Program-made: the position numbers and the translations under genes
Shown: piece after piece, positions 44,415-54,986 of the stretch
How positions within the stretch are numbered: position 1 is the first letter of the stretch
Layout: every line of letters begins with the position of its first letter
NCBI GenBank assembly: GCA_947650285.1
Contig: CANTFL010001467.1
Location: 310,001-374,000, forward strand
Reading direction: 5' to 3'
DNA: 64,000 nt
DNA from: Hyaloperonospora brassicae
Taxonomy: Eukaryota; Oomycota; Peronosporomycetes; Peronosporales; Peronosporaceae
The notes under the pieces: model-generated
Told to the model about the DNA's origin: nothing
What the model saw: the letters and a program-made list of their open reading frames with translations, nothing else
Databases searched by the model: none

Positions 44415-45531
44415 TGTGGTAAAGCGAACTTTCTGGAAAGGGTAGACTCAAGGAGGGATGGACCGGAGGGACAGGGGCCTCGCGATCGGAAAGGGACTGG
44501 AGGCCAAGGGGCCACAGAGGAGAAGCGGCCGTTGGGTTTCAGCCGTTGAGAGCGGCACCAATGCGGATCGTTCTCAACCACTCGTCGGTCGACCGGGCCA
44601 CTCGTCGGTAGGTACGGCCGACCAAGGCGGCCTCGGTCAACCAAGGCGGTCTCTGTCACCCATCGGCCGACCTGGTCACCCTTTGGTGGGCACGGCCAAT
44701 CAAGGCGACCTCGGCCGCCCAAGGGCCGACCTGGTCACCCTTTGGTGGGTACGGCCGATCAAGGCGACCTCGGTCACCCAAGGGCCGACCTGGTCATCCA
44801 TCGGCCGACCCGGACTATCAAGATCAAGCGTCCCAGACCACTCAGCATAGTGAGTCCAGGCGTAAGGCAAGTACAGATTAAAGGAGTTTAAAGGATAGGA
44901 CATTATTAATTACTACTCAATTTGCGATCTAAGCCACACGTCTCGTGAGCCAAGAAGCTTGTAAGTCTACCAACCTGTTCCGGGCCAGAAATCTATTTGG
45001 CCCACCCGTTGAATAGACAGTGCTGGTAAGACTCAAGTGCAAATAGAACCCCAGGAAGTATATTGGCCTGTAGGTTCGTGGAGTAGCACCCCCCCAACTA
45101 AATCCCGCTATAGGAAGCGGTCTCTATACCCTAGTGATAAGGGAGAGGATACATAAAGGCCAGGCGGTGGACAACCCTGAGACACATAAAGGCCAGGCGG
45201 TTAACACCCCTGAGATAAGCAAAGGCCAGGCGCTACTAGCCCTGAGAACTCTGGTTATAAGTCCACTCTCAACCAAGTTGACCGAGTGGCTGCCCTAACT
45301 GGACCCCGACTGAAGCATATCCACTCGGGGCCCCCAAGGTCGACACACACCAAGACCGACATCTAACTCCATCGCCACGTCCTCCGAAGAGTGATACCCG
45401 CCAAGCCGACGGGTACACAAGGTGAGTTTAAGATCCAAGCGGAACAGGAGTACCCCCTCCTCAAGTCGGCAGTCCGGCACAGTGGGCGGTTTGGAGTCAC
45501 GCCAATCGATTTAGCGACCCACTCCACCACA
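44415..45531. mobile_element. Nested 1.1-kb solo-LTR-like insertion (F) in Ty3-B gag
   Basis: Starts TGTGGTAAAG, ends CCACCACA, with inverted ends TGTGGT/ACCACA and flanking GTAG on both sides (44411-44414, 45532-45535). Gag similarity to A and C stops and resumes exactly around it. It has no coding region, which fits a solo LTR of another family. Confidence 0.65.
44580..44815. repeat. Tandem repeats of about 59 bp inside element F
   Basis: GGCCGACCTGG recurs at 44665, 44724 and 44783, each within a unit containing AAGGCGACCTCGG and TTTGGTGGG; a shorter, diverged unit stands before them. The tract is GC-rich. Confidence 0.75.
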
Positions 45532-46222
45532 GTAGCGTACATGCTGAGCGTAAGCGTGAACATTACGCTTACCCTGCTTGATTCCGATGAGTTCAGATAG
45601 TGTCTAGAAATCTGCCCTGGGAGGCTCAAACGTCTCGCTGAGCAGGGTCTTGAAGATCCTCAACGACCCAAACACGTTTAAGTCGTGCAACTTGAGATTC
45701 GAGGCCCACTTCCTGGCGTCCCGTGTCAAGTACGACTGAGCGAATGCAACTCGCATTCGCTCATCTTCTATGCGGCGGGCCTCGTTGGCATCGTCGAATT
45801 CGACAAACCATCTTAACAGGGAGTCGTCCTCGACTCCGTGATACTTGGAGATCTCTAGCTTTAGAGACCCCGGTTGACGCCCCCGTGTCGACTGCGCGGA
45901 CTAAGAATGTCTCAGCTCTTCGTTCCGCTGATGACCTTGTTCTTGCAACAAGGTCACCTGCGCTCGCGACTCATCAAATTTTCGTTGCAAGAACTTGCTA
46001 ATGACGGAGTGCTTCTGGACTCTATCCCTTGTGGATAGCATGACCTAGATAGCTTCTTTGCCAACGGCCGAACTCATTCGTTCGATCGCACTCCATTCTT
46101 CATCGCTCAAATGGGAGTAGCTTTTACGGGTTCCGTGAAATCTGTCGCCTTCTACTATGTCTAACATGTTGATGTTGGGCGACGCGAGTGTGGTCCTTGG
46201 ACGGACTACAAAGTTTTACCAG

Positions 46223-46663
46223 GTGTAACGGGTACCGATGACTACGTACTGTTGAACCAGTACGGAGTTTACTATCACTGACTGTAGTGATATTCAGTGC
46301 CCAGCTAGGTGTAAAACTACACAGAGGAAGGCAGAAAGACTAAGGTGAAAGACTCTAGTCGTAGGAAAAGTAAAACTGTTATTAATATAATCAAGTCCTA
46401 TAACTCTTGTATCTCTGTTTGTCCTGACTTAATTATACTAATGTAACTAAATGTATGGTGACGTCTACTCACCACCCATTTCGCGCGTCTAGCAGCGATT
46501 GGTGGGTTGATATCATCGCGATATCAACCAATGAGTAGATCCTTCGGTCATCTTCAACAATATCATCATACTCTGTGATATTAGTGAAAGAATATTCATC
46601 GTAATATTACTTATTGTCATTTTATCCTTAATGACAATATCATGTAACGGGCTACCCCGTACA
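46223..46663 (-). repeat. Ty3-B 5' LTR
   Basis: 441 bp. The plus-strand left end TGTAACGGG (46223) is the LTR end beside gag; the right end CCCCGTACA has lost one T. The following AATAC is the target duplication. Confidence 0.88.
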
Positions 46664-47389
46664 AATACCGCTCTTTGACTATGGGGTCTAGTTTTCGAGG
46701 CGCATCCGCGGCTGCACCAGTTTCCGTGGTCCGTCCCGGATGTGACGCCTAATCGGTCCGTCACAAAGGCATTAGGTGCCCAAGCATTCCGATATTGCAA
46801 AAAGCATTAGCCGGACCACTGCTGAAATTTGTCGCCGAACTAGACGCAAAGGCTGCAAAAGACGACTGGCAAAGCGCGACGCTGATGATGGGATCATGTG
46901 ACTAAACTTGTCGTGGGGTTTGCATCACTGAATGTCAAGTATGGACTGGTTATAGGGTCGCGTTGGGCCAACTCAACCTCTACCATGCTGGGCGGGCCGA
47001 GGACAACAGTTGGCGGAAGGTGTTGGAGTGCCGCGGACGCATTGATACCATGAAACATTTTGTTCTGGGTGTGTCCCTGCGCCGTTGCTCTTTGGAACAA
47101 ATCGGTCACGCATTGGACTAGGGAACGGGCGTCCTGCCAGCGTACTCAACAATTCATTGTAGCATGTGCAAGCAGACACGCCCACGAATACCGAGATACC
47201 GGGCAGAGATGTTGAAGTAGCGATTCCAGGACGATGTGTTGGAGGCAGAACACGTGTGGAAGCGACTCTGGCACATCCTTGTTACGATATGCCAAACGAA
47301 GCTGTGGAAGGATAGAAATGACGCTGTCTACCGCGCGGCATCCATTGATATCCGTGGGATCACAATAAGTTATTGAGCCACATGTTTCT
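46664..47389 (+). pseudogene. Non-LTR (LINE-like) reverse transcriptase C-terminal relic
   Basis: Between Ty3-B and Ty3-C the plus strand reads AEHVWKRLWHILVTICQTKL followed by WKDRNDAVYRA at about 47238-47330, similar in pattern to the C-terminal end of LINE proteins (zf-RVT region). Upstream, at about 46990-47110, CRGRIDTMKHF may be the remains of the Cys/His part. Only this end is recognisable and it contains stops. Confidence 0.35.
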
Positions 47390-47780
47390 TGTAACGGGGC
47401 ACACCCTTGCGTAACTTAACGCAAGGGTTTTGAGTGCCCCGACAGACGTACACGTGGCAAGCGAGGAAGCGTAGGTAGGGTAAAAGTAGAACTGTTATAT
47501 TAATAAATTAAGTCTTTAAACTACTGTCTCTTCGTTTGACTTAATTCAATTATACTAATATAACTGCATGTATGGTGACGTCTCGTCACCACTCATTGCG
47601 CGCGTCTTGCGGCGATTGGTGGGTTGATATCATCACGATATCAACCAATGAACAGACCCATTGGTCGACCCTTTAATATCACCACTTTGGTGATATTGTT
47701 TTAAAGAATATCCATCTTTATATTCTTTATTGTCACTTTCCTTAAAGTGACAATTTCATGTAACGGGCTACCCCGTTACA
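47390..47780 (-). repeat. Ty3-C 3' LTR
   Basis: Ends TGTAACGGGGC and CCCCGTTACA. The polypurine tract AAGGGGGGGG lies just outside at 47784-47794 (as C run on the plus strand). Confidence 0.93.
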
Positions 47781-47912
47781 TCACCCCCCCCTTAACTGAT
47801 AGTCACCGTGTGACTATCGAAAACATGGAGGCCACCCGTTGGCCACCATTGGGACAGGGAGCACTTGTTGGGTCCGTTCCATTCACTTTCCGCTTGACCT
47901 CGCATAGTTAAC

Positions 47913-48665
47913 ATGTCTATGCGAGGTGACTCAAGACCCACACAGCCTGGTGCTGTGCAAGCCTCTGCGGCAGACGCTTCGTCGTCTGCCGCCCCTTCTT
48001 CGCCTGCAGCAACAGGTGCTGCAGGTGCACGCGGTATCACACCGCGTGCGCACGATGACCCTGATGTAGAGGTCATCTACTCTGGCGAGTCAGACGTGTC
48101 TGACTCGGGCAATGCTCCAGAGGCGTCTCGCTCACCGGCGACGCCTCAGTATTCGCCAATACCACTGCCGAACGAACGGACTCGTGATTTGCATCACAGT
48201 CTGTTCGGCAGTGATGATGATGATGATCAGGGTGGTGAGTTCTATTCTTCACCACCGCCGGCTCGTGCGTCTTCGCACGAGCGTGATGACGATGGCGCGA
48301 GCCGTCGTCAATCTGGGAGCCGTGGTACCGACAAGGGAACCACTGTGAAGCGTGATGAGTTGAAGCCGTGGCGTTTGCCCGAACAACTCATCAATAGCCT
48401 GTCTCACGAGACAGGCCAACACCATCGAATACCCTTATTCGATGCAACCGAGCTTCACGGCTTGAGTCCCAGCGCGAAGAACTTTCGCGCTGAAGAAGAT
48501 TTTTATCTCGATGTCTTTCTTAGAAATCGATGGTACAAAAGCAACCAAAAGCGTGACAAAACATCGCTTTTGGCTGCGTGGAACGCGTTCGTCCAAAACG
48601 TAAAGAATTTTGGACGAGAAGGGTGGCTCAAGAAACTTGAGGCAACACGCCTCAGGTTCGAATAG
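47913..48665 (+). CDS. Antisense accessory ORF of Ty3-C, 250 codons
   Basis: ATG 47913, 133 nt inside the 3' LTR, runs antisense to gag-pol to TAG 48663-48665. The sense strand has no gene here. Order: Ala/Ser/Pro-rich start, acidic segment (DVEVIYSGESDVSDSG), HSLFGSDDDDDQ, basic KRDELKPWRLPEQLINSL, then a Trp/Lys-rich block (NRWYKSNQKRD, LLAAWNAFVQNVKNFGREGW). Ty3-A lacks the stop at this place because of a one-base difference, so the native protein may continue. There are no membrane segments and no domain I recognise. A function in regulation or RNA/DNA binding is only a guess from composition. Confidence 0.55.
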   Translation: MSMRGDSRPTQPGAVQASAADASSSAAPSSPAATGAAGARGITPRAHDDPDVEVIYSGESDVSDSGNAPEASRSPATPQYSPIPLPNERTRDLHHSLFGSDDDDDQGGEFYSSPPPARASSHERDDDGASRRQSGSRGTDKGTTVKRDELKPWRLPEQLINSLSHETGQHHRIPLFDATELHGLSPSAKNFRAEEDFYLDVFLRNRWYKSNQKRDKTSLLAAWNAFVQNVKNFGREGWLKKLEATRLRFE

Positions 48666-48892
48666 GCGAACGCCAACCGGTGCTAGGTACCGGTTGCATT
48701 GTTTATCGAGTGAGGCAGGTATTCCTTGCCTCACATGGGGAGACGCTTGTGCGAGTTGTGTTGACAACTCGCAGCGTGCACATAGGGATGTGTACTCCCT
48801 AAATTCGCCCTGGGGAAGGGCACATCTCTCGGAGGAGATGCGTGACGCGATTGCAAACTTGCAATCCGTCTACAAGCGCCTAGGGCGCGTGT

Positions 48893-49075
48893 TTACCGAT
48901 GGGCCACAGGACTCATCGGATGGGTCTCGTCATACTGGCGGACGAGACCTTCAACATCCATCAACAGCTGAGAGCGGGGCTCCCAGCTGTTCCAAGAGGG
49001 TGGATACCCCCGCCACTGGACGAGGTAGCTCGTCCTTGATCCTGAATCGTCACGGTGATTCAAGATACGCTCCAC
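48893..49075 (-). pseudogene. Ty3-C chromodomain
   Basis: [33 protein letters not shown] and [14 protein letters not shown] form a complete chromodomain. One missing base near 49090 separates it from the linker frame. Confidence 0.88.
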
Positions 49076-49602
49076 TAGAAAGCGTTTATCACTGGAGCAT
49101 CCACCAAAGGATGTGGTGGAGGAGGAAAGACCTCCTCCAGATGATTCGGTTCACCATCTCGACCCTTACGAGATGGATCGCGCAATCGATGAATTGCGCG
49201 ATGACTTGAAGCACGAGCGCGATCGGCGCTACGCTTTGACTGATACCGTGCGGAAGAACCGCAAGGGTCACGAGGCTGATCGGGCGAGGGATCGCGCCGA
49301 TTATGCCACGGCGCAGCTTCAGGTCGAGCGGGATGTCCGCTCCCTATTCGGCGAGCTGGCGACAGCTCGCGGGGAGATATCTCGGTTGAATACCGAGGTA
49401 TCATATCTGCGCGACCAGACGGATCGTCTGGAGCGCGAACGCAAGAACTTGATGGATGTTCTTGAACGTGGGGGCTATCTTCATCGGAAGAAGAAGGCTC
49501 GTACTTACAGTACGACCTGAGCCTCCCCACGTAAAACGTAGGATGCGTGCGCATCATACGTGGCAATTCGAGTGTGTATGCATTGCCCTTGCGATGCAAC
49601 AC
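49075..49602 (-). pseudogene. Ty3-C integrase C-terminal domain and linker
   Basis: LHRKGNAYTLELPR and FYVGRLRSYCKYE are integrase C-terminal boxes, then the Ser/Pro/Arg-rich linker (open for about 140 codons) up to the chromodomain. Confidence 0.85.
49092..49520 (+). CDS. Antisense coiled-coil open frame in Ty3-C
   Basis: About 140 codons, antisense to the integrase linker. The frame has no ATG at its beginning and would be reached from the preceding antisense frame (48610-49090) after a one-base change. Long heptad-bearing helix (DRAIDELRDDLKHERDRRY, RSLFGELATARGEISRL, ERERKNLMDVLERG) with a basic tail. It is almost identical to Ty3-A's version. Confidence 0.42.
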   Translation: MEHPPKDVVEEERPPPDDSVHHLDPYEMDRAIDELRDDLKHERDRRYALTDTVRKNRKGHEADRARDRADYATAQLQVERDVRSLFGELATARGEISRLNTEVSYLRDQTDRLERERKNLMDVLERGGYLHRKKKARTYSTT

Positions 49603-49871
49603 TCGAAATGGCCCAATGTATTTCGGCAGTAGTTTGCTACTGCCGACACTAGTGACTGCATGTCCAGGTAGGTTTACCGTAGACAGTAGTACTAGGTCGT
49701 TAACCTAAAATGAAAGAACATTTGCTCTTCCATTCTTGTCTGCGTTCCGTTTCTGACGGTCCACCGCATTTGCGATGGAGTCCTGAACGAAACAGACTAC
49801 CGCTTCTCGAGTCAGCAGGAAGTTCTCTGCTGACTCTTTGTTTTGTCTGGCAGTGCGCTTCGTGCGCACTG

Positions 49872-50942
49872 CTAAGAGATTGCTCTCTTCTTCAACGAGG
49901 TTGTCTTCTTGCTCGCTGACATAATCGTTGGCGATGCTGAATATACCAGCATCGTCATCATCATCCGAATCAATAATAGCGTCTTCGCTTTTATTGAGAT
50001 GATCTTCTTCATCGATGTCGACTTGATCGACATCGGCATCATACGTGACGACGTTTGCGTCGACACGTGATGAGCAAGAGCCAAAACGGTTTTTGCTCGA
50101 GCGAGTCCCTCCCCCCTTATCAAAGAGTTACACTCTATAAGGGTGGGCACTCGTGGATGGCATAGGCCATTCACGTAAAACGGTGTGTCCTGTGTTGAAG
50201 CATGCACCGAATTATTGATGGCGAATTCCACCATGGGTAGGAATTCGCTCCAACTCGAAAATGAGTGGACATATCCTCGAAGGATCTCTTCGAGGACACG
50301 GTTTGCACGTTCCGTCTGACCATCTGTTTCTGGATGGTCAGAAGTGGACATCTTCAATCGTGTTCCGAGAGTATGGAACACGGTTTGCCAAAATTCCGCC
50401 GTGAACCGAGGGTCACGGTCGGATACGAGTTCACGGGGCAACCCGTGGAGTCGAAAGACCGTGTCTAGAAAGACACGAGCACAACCTTGAGCCTTGATTG
50501 ACTCAGGGACAGCAGCAAGATGGACCATCTTGCTGAATCGGTCTACAAACACAAGAATACCATTATTCTTGTGAGCGTCTTCGGGAAACCCGAAGACGAA
50601 GTCCATTGAAACGGACTGCCAGCACTCTGTCGGAACAGGCAGAGGCTGCAATGGCGCACGGGATGAAGGACTAGGCTTCACCCGTTGACAAACTTCGCAA
50701 GCACGTATATACTTGCGAACAAACTGATACTGGCGGGGCCAGTAAAAGTCACGACTTACCGTGAGGTAAGTCTTTTCCCTTCCACGATGGCCGCTTGTTG
50801 GGGCATCGTGACACTCGTACATGATGCGCAACCGCAAATCATGATTAGCGGGTACGACGACACGAGGCGTGTCGTCGGCAACAGCTGTATAGTACAGCAA
50901 TCCGTTGCGTGTACTATACCGATCCGATGAGGATCGGTGCAA
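49872..50942 (-). pseudogene. Ty3-C integrase N-terminal and core domains
   Basis: HHCC domain (YECHDAPTSGHRGREKT, ACEVCQRVK), then the core with MDFVFGFPEDAHKNN, LVSDRDPRFTAEFWQ and HPETDGQTERANRVLEE, giving all three acidic residues. This is the most complete integrase in the window. The last 60 codons are in a wrong frame. Confidence 0.9.
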
Positions 50943-51541
50943 TAGCCGGTAAATCCCTCAATGGATTTACTGGATGGATTCACCAGATGATCCATCAATC
51001 GCAGAAGATCCTCATCTTCCGCGTATGCCTTTCGTACGTCGTCAAGTAAACTTGACGACGGGACACTGACTGACAGTGTCGCAACAGTGGGCTTATCCTC
51101 ACTGTTGGATTGTGCGTCCGGCTCGAAATCGGGCCGGCGCAAAAGAGCATCCGCGACGACATTGAGTCGTCCCGGTTTATACTCCACGGAGAAGTTATAC
51201 TCCGCGAAGAAAGACAGCCACCTCGCCATTCTTTGCGAGATGTGTGGGCTGTTTACGGCCGTGCGTAATGACGCATGGTCCATGTAGACAACAAACGGTC
51301 TATCTCCCAAGAGATAGACGCGAAACTTAGCCAGTGCGTATTTCATGGCAAGGAGTTCCTTGTCATGCACTGGGTAATTACGCTCAGCTGCTTGCAGCTG
51401 ACGCGACTGATAACAGATGACGCGCTCCGCGCCATCTGCATCGAACTGCATTAACGCACAGCCGATTGCGAAATCGCTGGCGTCACAGACCACATGAAAT
51501 GGTCTGTCCTGATCTGCAATCGCCAAGATCGGCGATTGCAT
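50943..51541 (-). pseudogene. Ty3-C RNase H
   Basis: VVCDASDFAIGCALMQ, HDKELLAMKYALAKF, FVVYMDHASLRTAVNS and YKPGRLNVVADALLRRP. The frame runs past the domain into shifted sequence down to 50756. DHAS is preceded by Met instead of Thr. Confidence 0.9.
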
Positions 51542-53460
51542 AAGCTCCGCTTGATACCTTCAAAGGAACGCTGGCACTCAGCGTTCCATGACCACTTGAC
51601 ATTTTTCTTGAGCAAGCAAGAAAGATGAACAGTCATCTCGGCGTAGTTGCGCGAGTACTTGTGCAAGTACGCCGCAAGACCAAGGAACTTCCTTAGTCCC
51701 TTGACATCGACTGGCACTGGCCAGTCGGTGATCGCCTTGATCTTTTCGGGATCAGGGCGTACGCCGTGTTTACCCACGATGCACCCAAGAAGTGGTATTT
51801 CGCTAGCCGCGAATATACACTTCTTGAGGTTGGCGTACAACTTATGCTTGCGCATAAGTTGAAGGACCTGACGAACGTGAGTTCTGTGAACTTCAACGTC
51901 CGTCTCTCCGTCCATAGCCCGGCTATGGACGAACACATCGTCGAAGTAACTCGGTGCGAAGTCTCGCACCGGTCTCAACAGATTTGTTACACATCTGTTG
52001 AATGTTGCAGGGGCATTACTCAGCCCCTGTGGCATCACTAGCCACTCCCACAGCATCCATCTGGGGGTACTCACTGCCGTTAACGGGACGTCCCGTTCAC
52101 GCATCAGGATCTGATAGAATCCATCCATCAGATCCATGGACGAAAAGATGGTACTCTTTGACATATCATCTATGATTACGTCCTTCCTCGGTATCGGCGT
52201 CTGAGCCGGTACCGTTGCAGCATTCAACTTGTTGAATGCGTGCACTATCCGCCACCCTCCTGTGGCCTTTCGCACACAGAAGGTCGGAGAGCTGTGAGGG
52301 GATGTTGATACCCTCACATGGCCCGCTGCTAAGCGATCGGCAAAGAACTTGTCGATCGCTATCACTTGTTCACGAGGCAGTGGCCACTGCTTCATGACAC
52401 AGTATTTCGAGCCCGGTTTGAGCTCGATCTCGTGTCGAGTGCCTTTGTCCTTAGGCAACTCGCAAGGTACGGATTCAGGGAACACATCCCTGAATTCGAT
52501 CAAATCCTTATACAAAGGATTTGCCTGAAGTGACTCCCAGGATTGGGACGCGTATCGCTCGATCCGAGTCTTCTCATCGAGGACACTTTCGTCCATCGAT
52601 GAGCTGCTGAGAACCCGTTCGTTCTCAGCAAATACTGTTGCCGACCGAATGTCGGTCACATACTCGTCCTCTGTGACGAGTATGCAGATCTGATTGACTT
52701 TGCCACTACGCAGATCACGCAAGAACCGTTTCGATTCTAGCGTTGGCAACTGAGTTATCTCCGAAGTCAACTTCGGAGGCACAATCAGATCAAGCGTATA
52801 AGCGCCTACGCTTGATTCGTCATTAACCAAGACGTTCAACGTCTCGGTTTCTTCCTGGGAACTTGCTTCCACAGGTTGCTGAGGGCCTAATCCCTCAGCA
52901 AGCGACTCTTGAGGAATTCCTTCCTCAAGTACGTGGGGACTTATTCCCTCGACGTCTTCCGACTGTGGCTGTGCAACCACAGTCAGGAACCGATCCTCTA
53001 CGGTCGACTCTCCAGTCGACCTAGGATTTTCATGTTGCCCCTTGGGGGCAACAGACTTCTTTCTTCTAAGATGCTGCCCGCTAGGCATGCATCCATGTCC
53101 CGGTCCATTCGACTTATTCGAGTGGTGGACCTTCGGCGCAGCCTGTACTTCTGTACAGCCGCCGGGAGCTTGCTCCACAGTGTAGTGATCAACTACACTG
53201 TGATCTTGTGCAGTCGTGCTAACGACCGTACCGCAAGTGAGGCCATCGCACTCACTCGCAGAACATCCACACGCTTGTGGACGCTCCAAGATGTTCATCA
53301 GATGGCCATCTGATGAACAAGCGGCAGGCATCTTCACGGATCGATGCTGCCAGCTCACTCTTGGCTCGTACTTTCTGAGCCAAGGTGATCCCAGGATGAC
53401 ATCAAATTTGTCATCCAGATCTAGTACGATGAAGTCATCATCGTACTGTTCGCCCTCCAA
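51542..53460 (-). pseudogene. Ty3-C second protease box, linker and reverse transcriptase
   Basis: Open for over 600 codons: KFDVILGSPWLRKYEP (protease), a variable linker, and the full RT from ELKPGSKYCVMKQWPLPR through SPTFCVRKATGGWRIVHAF, FSSMDLMDGFYQILM and SYFDDVFVHS to the thumb/connection LRKFLGLAAYLHKY. All catalytic Asp are present. Confidence 0.92.
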
Positions 53461-53787
53461 CGTGTAGTGGATATCCTACTACACGTTTCTCAACGGTTAT
53501 CGATGCGCCTGTTGCAAGGCGCACCGTCATCCTTGTGAGGGGAATGTCGCGCTCAACGAACTTGAGCCTACGACCCTCTAGTGACTGGCGACAAACAAAG
53601 TTGTTCGACGCCCCACAGTCTACTAGGGCACGAAGCGACAAATCATTTGTCGCTTCCAACTTCAAGGTGATGAGCGAAACGTCATCACCAGGTGCAGAGA
53701 CACACAATGATTGTGTATCTGGAGCAACTTTCGTCAAGAGATTTGCAAATTCTCTTGAGGTTGCTGGATCAGTAGGGCGCTCCGCCC
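53461..53787 (-). pseudogene. Ty3-C protease, active-site half
   Basis: LVDCGASNNFVCRQSLEG carries the catalytic Asp in DCG. The frame is -1 relative to gag. A one-base insertion near 53470 compared with Ty3-A disconnects it from the rest of pol. Confidence 0.85.
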
Positions 53788-53809
53788 CTACCGACCCCGA
53801 CCATTTTTT
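53766..53809 (-). promoter_or_regulatory. Predicted -1 frameshift signal of Ty3-C
   Basis: Heptamer A AAA AAT at 53809-53803 in the gag frame, then a 5-nt spacer and a hairpin equal to that of Ty3-A, except that one A:T pair is G-U here, so pairing is kept. Confidence 0.7.
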
Positions 53810-54942
53810 GATGGTCCGCTCCGCTGTTGCGGTTTTGCAACAGCGCTGGACCCACTCCCATTGCCCTTTCTGGCGAATGGTCGTCCATTTCGCTCAGTAC
53901 TGTTTGGTACTGGGCGTGGAGCACTACACTCGTATGCGTAGTGCCCTAACTTCTGACAGCGATTGCACCTCTGCAATCGCTTGTTGTTTGTAGAGCGAGG
54001 TCTCTCGCTCTCAACATAGCAGAGGTCCATTGGTTCTGGACCTCCGATCTCTTGTCGTCTCGGTGGACGGTAAGAGTTTGAGCTAGCATGAGCCTGTCTC
54101 ATGCTAAAGTCTTCTTGTTCCGCGGCTGATATCGCTTCATCAAGCGTATTCAGCTCAAGGCGGAACAGGTGGCTCCTGACGGGCCCTTCTGCGAGCCCTT
54201 GCATGAACACCGTAATCAACGTGTGTTCATGTACTGGGTTGGCAGTTATACTACTCGAGAGGGGTCGTATATGTTGTGCGTAAGCGTGCACATCACGCTT
54301 ACCCTGCTTGAGTTTCAGGAGCTCTGAAAGAGCCCTGAACTCAGCCCTTGGCGGCTCAAACGTTTGTCTGAGCCGGGACTTGAAGTCATCTAGCGACCTA
54401 AACACATGTGGGTCGCTACTCTCGAGACCCAGGGACCAAGTTTTGGCACGCCCTGCCAAGCGTGTTTGAGCAAATGTGAGTTTCATTTGCTCATCTTCGA
54501 CGCGACTAGCCCTTAAGGCTCTGTCGAGTTCGACAAACCACAGTAACAGGGAGTCTTCCGGGACTCCTCTGTACTTGAAGATGTCAACTTTCATGACTTC
54601 GGGACGACGAGCATGTGCCGTCCCACCCACAGCAGCATGGAATTGCTGCTGTCTCAACAGCACTGTCTGTTGAGCACCGAGTTCTCTCAGCTGCTCGGCC
54701 TGTTGAGAGCCTTGCTGGTGAAGCAAGGCTACTTTCTCCCTTTCGGCGACAAGTTCATTTTGAATGAACCTGGCTATAGCGGCATGTTGTTGGTCTCTGT
54801 CCAGAAACTCCAACATGGCGCTGACGACGAGTTCGCCTACGGTAGAACTCATTCGTTCTACCGCACCCCATTCGATGTCGCTCAAGTGGGCAAACCCTTC
54901 ACGCGTGGCGTGAAAGGTGTCTTCTTCATCCAACATGTTCAT
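53788..54942 (-). CDS. Ty3-C Gag, intact, 384 aa
   Basis: Structural protein of the virus-like particle. The ATG at 54942 sits 45 nt inside the 5' LTR boundary. A helical N-terminus (LLHQQGSQQAEQLRELGAQQ) leads to a Ty3-type capsid region (DIFKYRGVPEDSLLLWFVEL, TFAQTRLAGRAKTW, KQGKRDVHAYAQHI), then the nucleocapsid with one CCHC knuckle (CNRCQKLGHYAYEC) and a basic Gly/Arg/Ser tail. It ends at TAG 53790-53788, inside the predicted frameshift hairpin. As the only intact gag here it could package RNA of defective relatives. Confidence 0.92.
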   Translation of the reverse strand: MNMLDEEDTFHATREGFAHLSDIEWGAVERMSSTVGELVVSAMLEFLDRDQQHAAIARFIQNELVAEREKVALLHQQGSQQAEQLRELGAQQTVLLRQQQFHAAVGGTAHARRPEVMKVDIFKYRGVPEDSLLLWFVELDRALRASRVEDEQMKLTFAQTRLAGRAKTWSLGLESSDPHVFRSLDDFKSRLRQTFEPPRAEFRALSELLKLKQGKRDVHAYAQHIRPLSSSITANPVHEHTLITVFMQGLAEGPVRSHLFRLELNTLDEAISAAEQEDFSMRQAHASSNSYRPPRRQEIGGPEPMDLCYVESERPRSTNNKRLQRCNRCQKLGHYAYECSAPRPVPNSTERNGRPFARKGNGSGSSAVAKPQQRSGPSKNGRGR

Positions 54943-54986
54943 GTTGGATGCTGTGGTCCTTGGAAGGACTACAAAGTGCTACCAGG

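Larger units (their letters stand above)
43959..46167 (-). pseudogene. Ty3-B gag, interrupted
   Basis: The ATG at 46167 begins a Gag related to A and C (FHGTRKSYSHLSDEEWSAIE) with many substitutions and shifts. The nested element 44415-45531 splits the capsid part. The zinc knuckle region is degraded. Confidence 0.75.
37705..46663 (-). mobile_element. Ty3/gypsy chromodomain retrotransposon Ty3-B, defective, with nested insertion
   Basis: LTRs at 37705-38146 and 46223-46663 differ at about a dozen positions, mostly at their ends. Flanks AATAT and AATAC are a target duplication with one change. The interior is clearly related to A and C. A 1,117-bp element sits in gag (44415-45531), and an inverted duplication of 110 bp disturbs RT. 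Confidence 0.92.

Noticed and set aside
44580..44815. CRISPR-like array
   Set aside because: Units are contiguous 59-bp tandem repeats without unique spacers, in a eukaryotic LTR.
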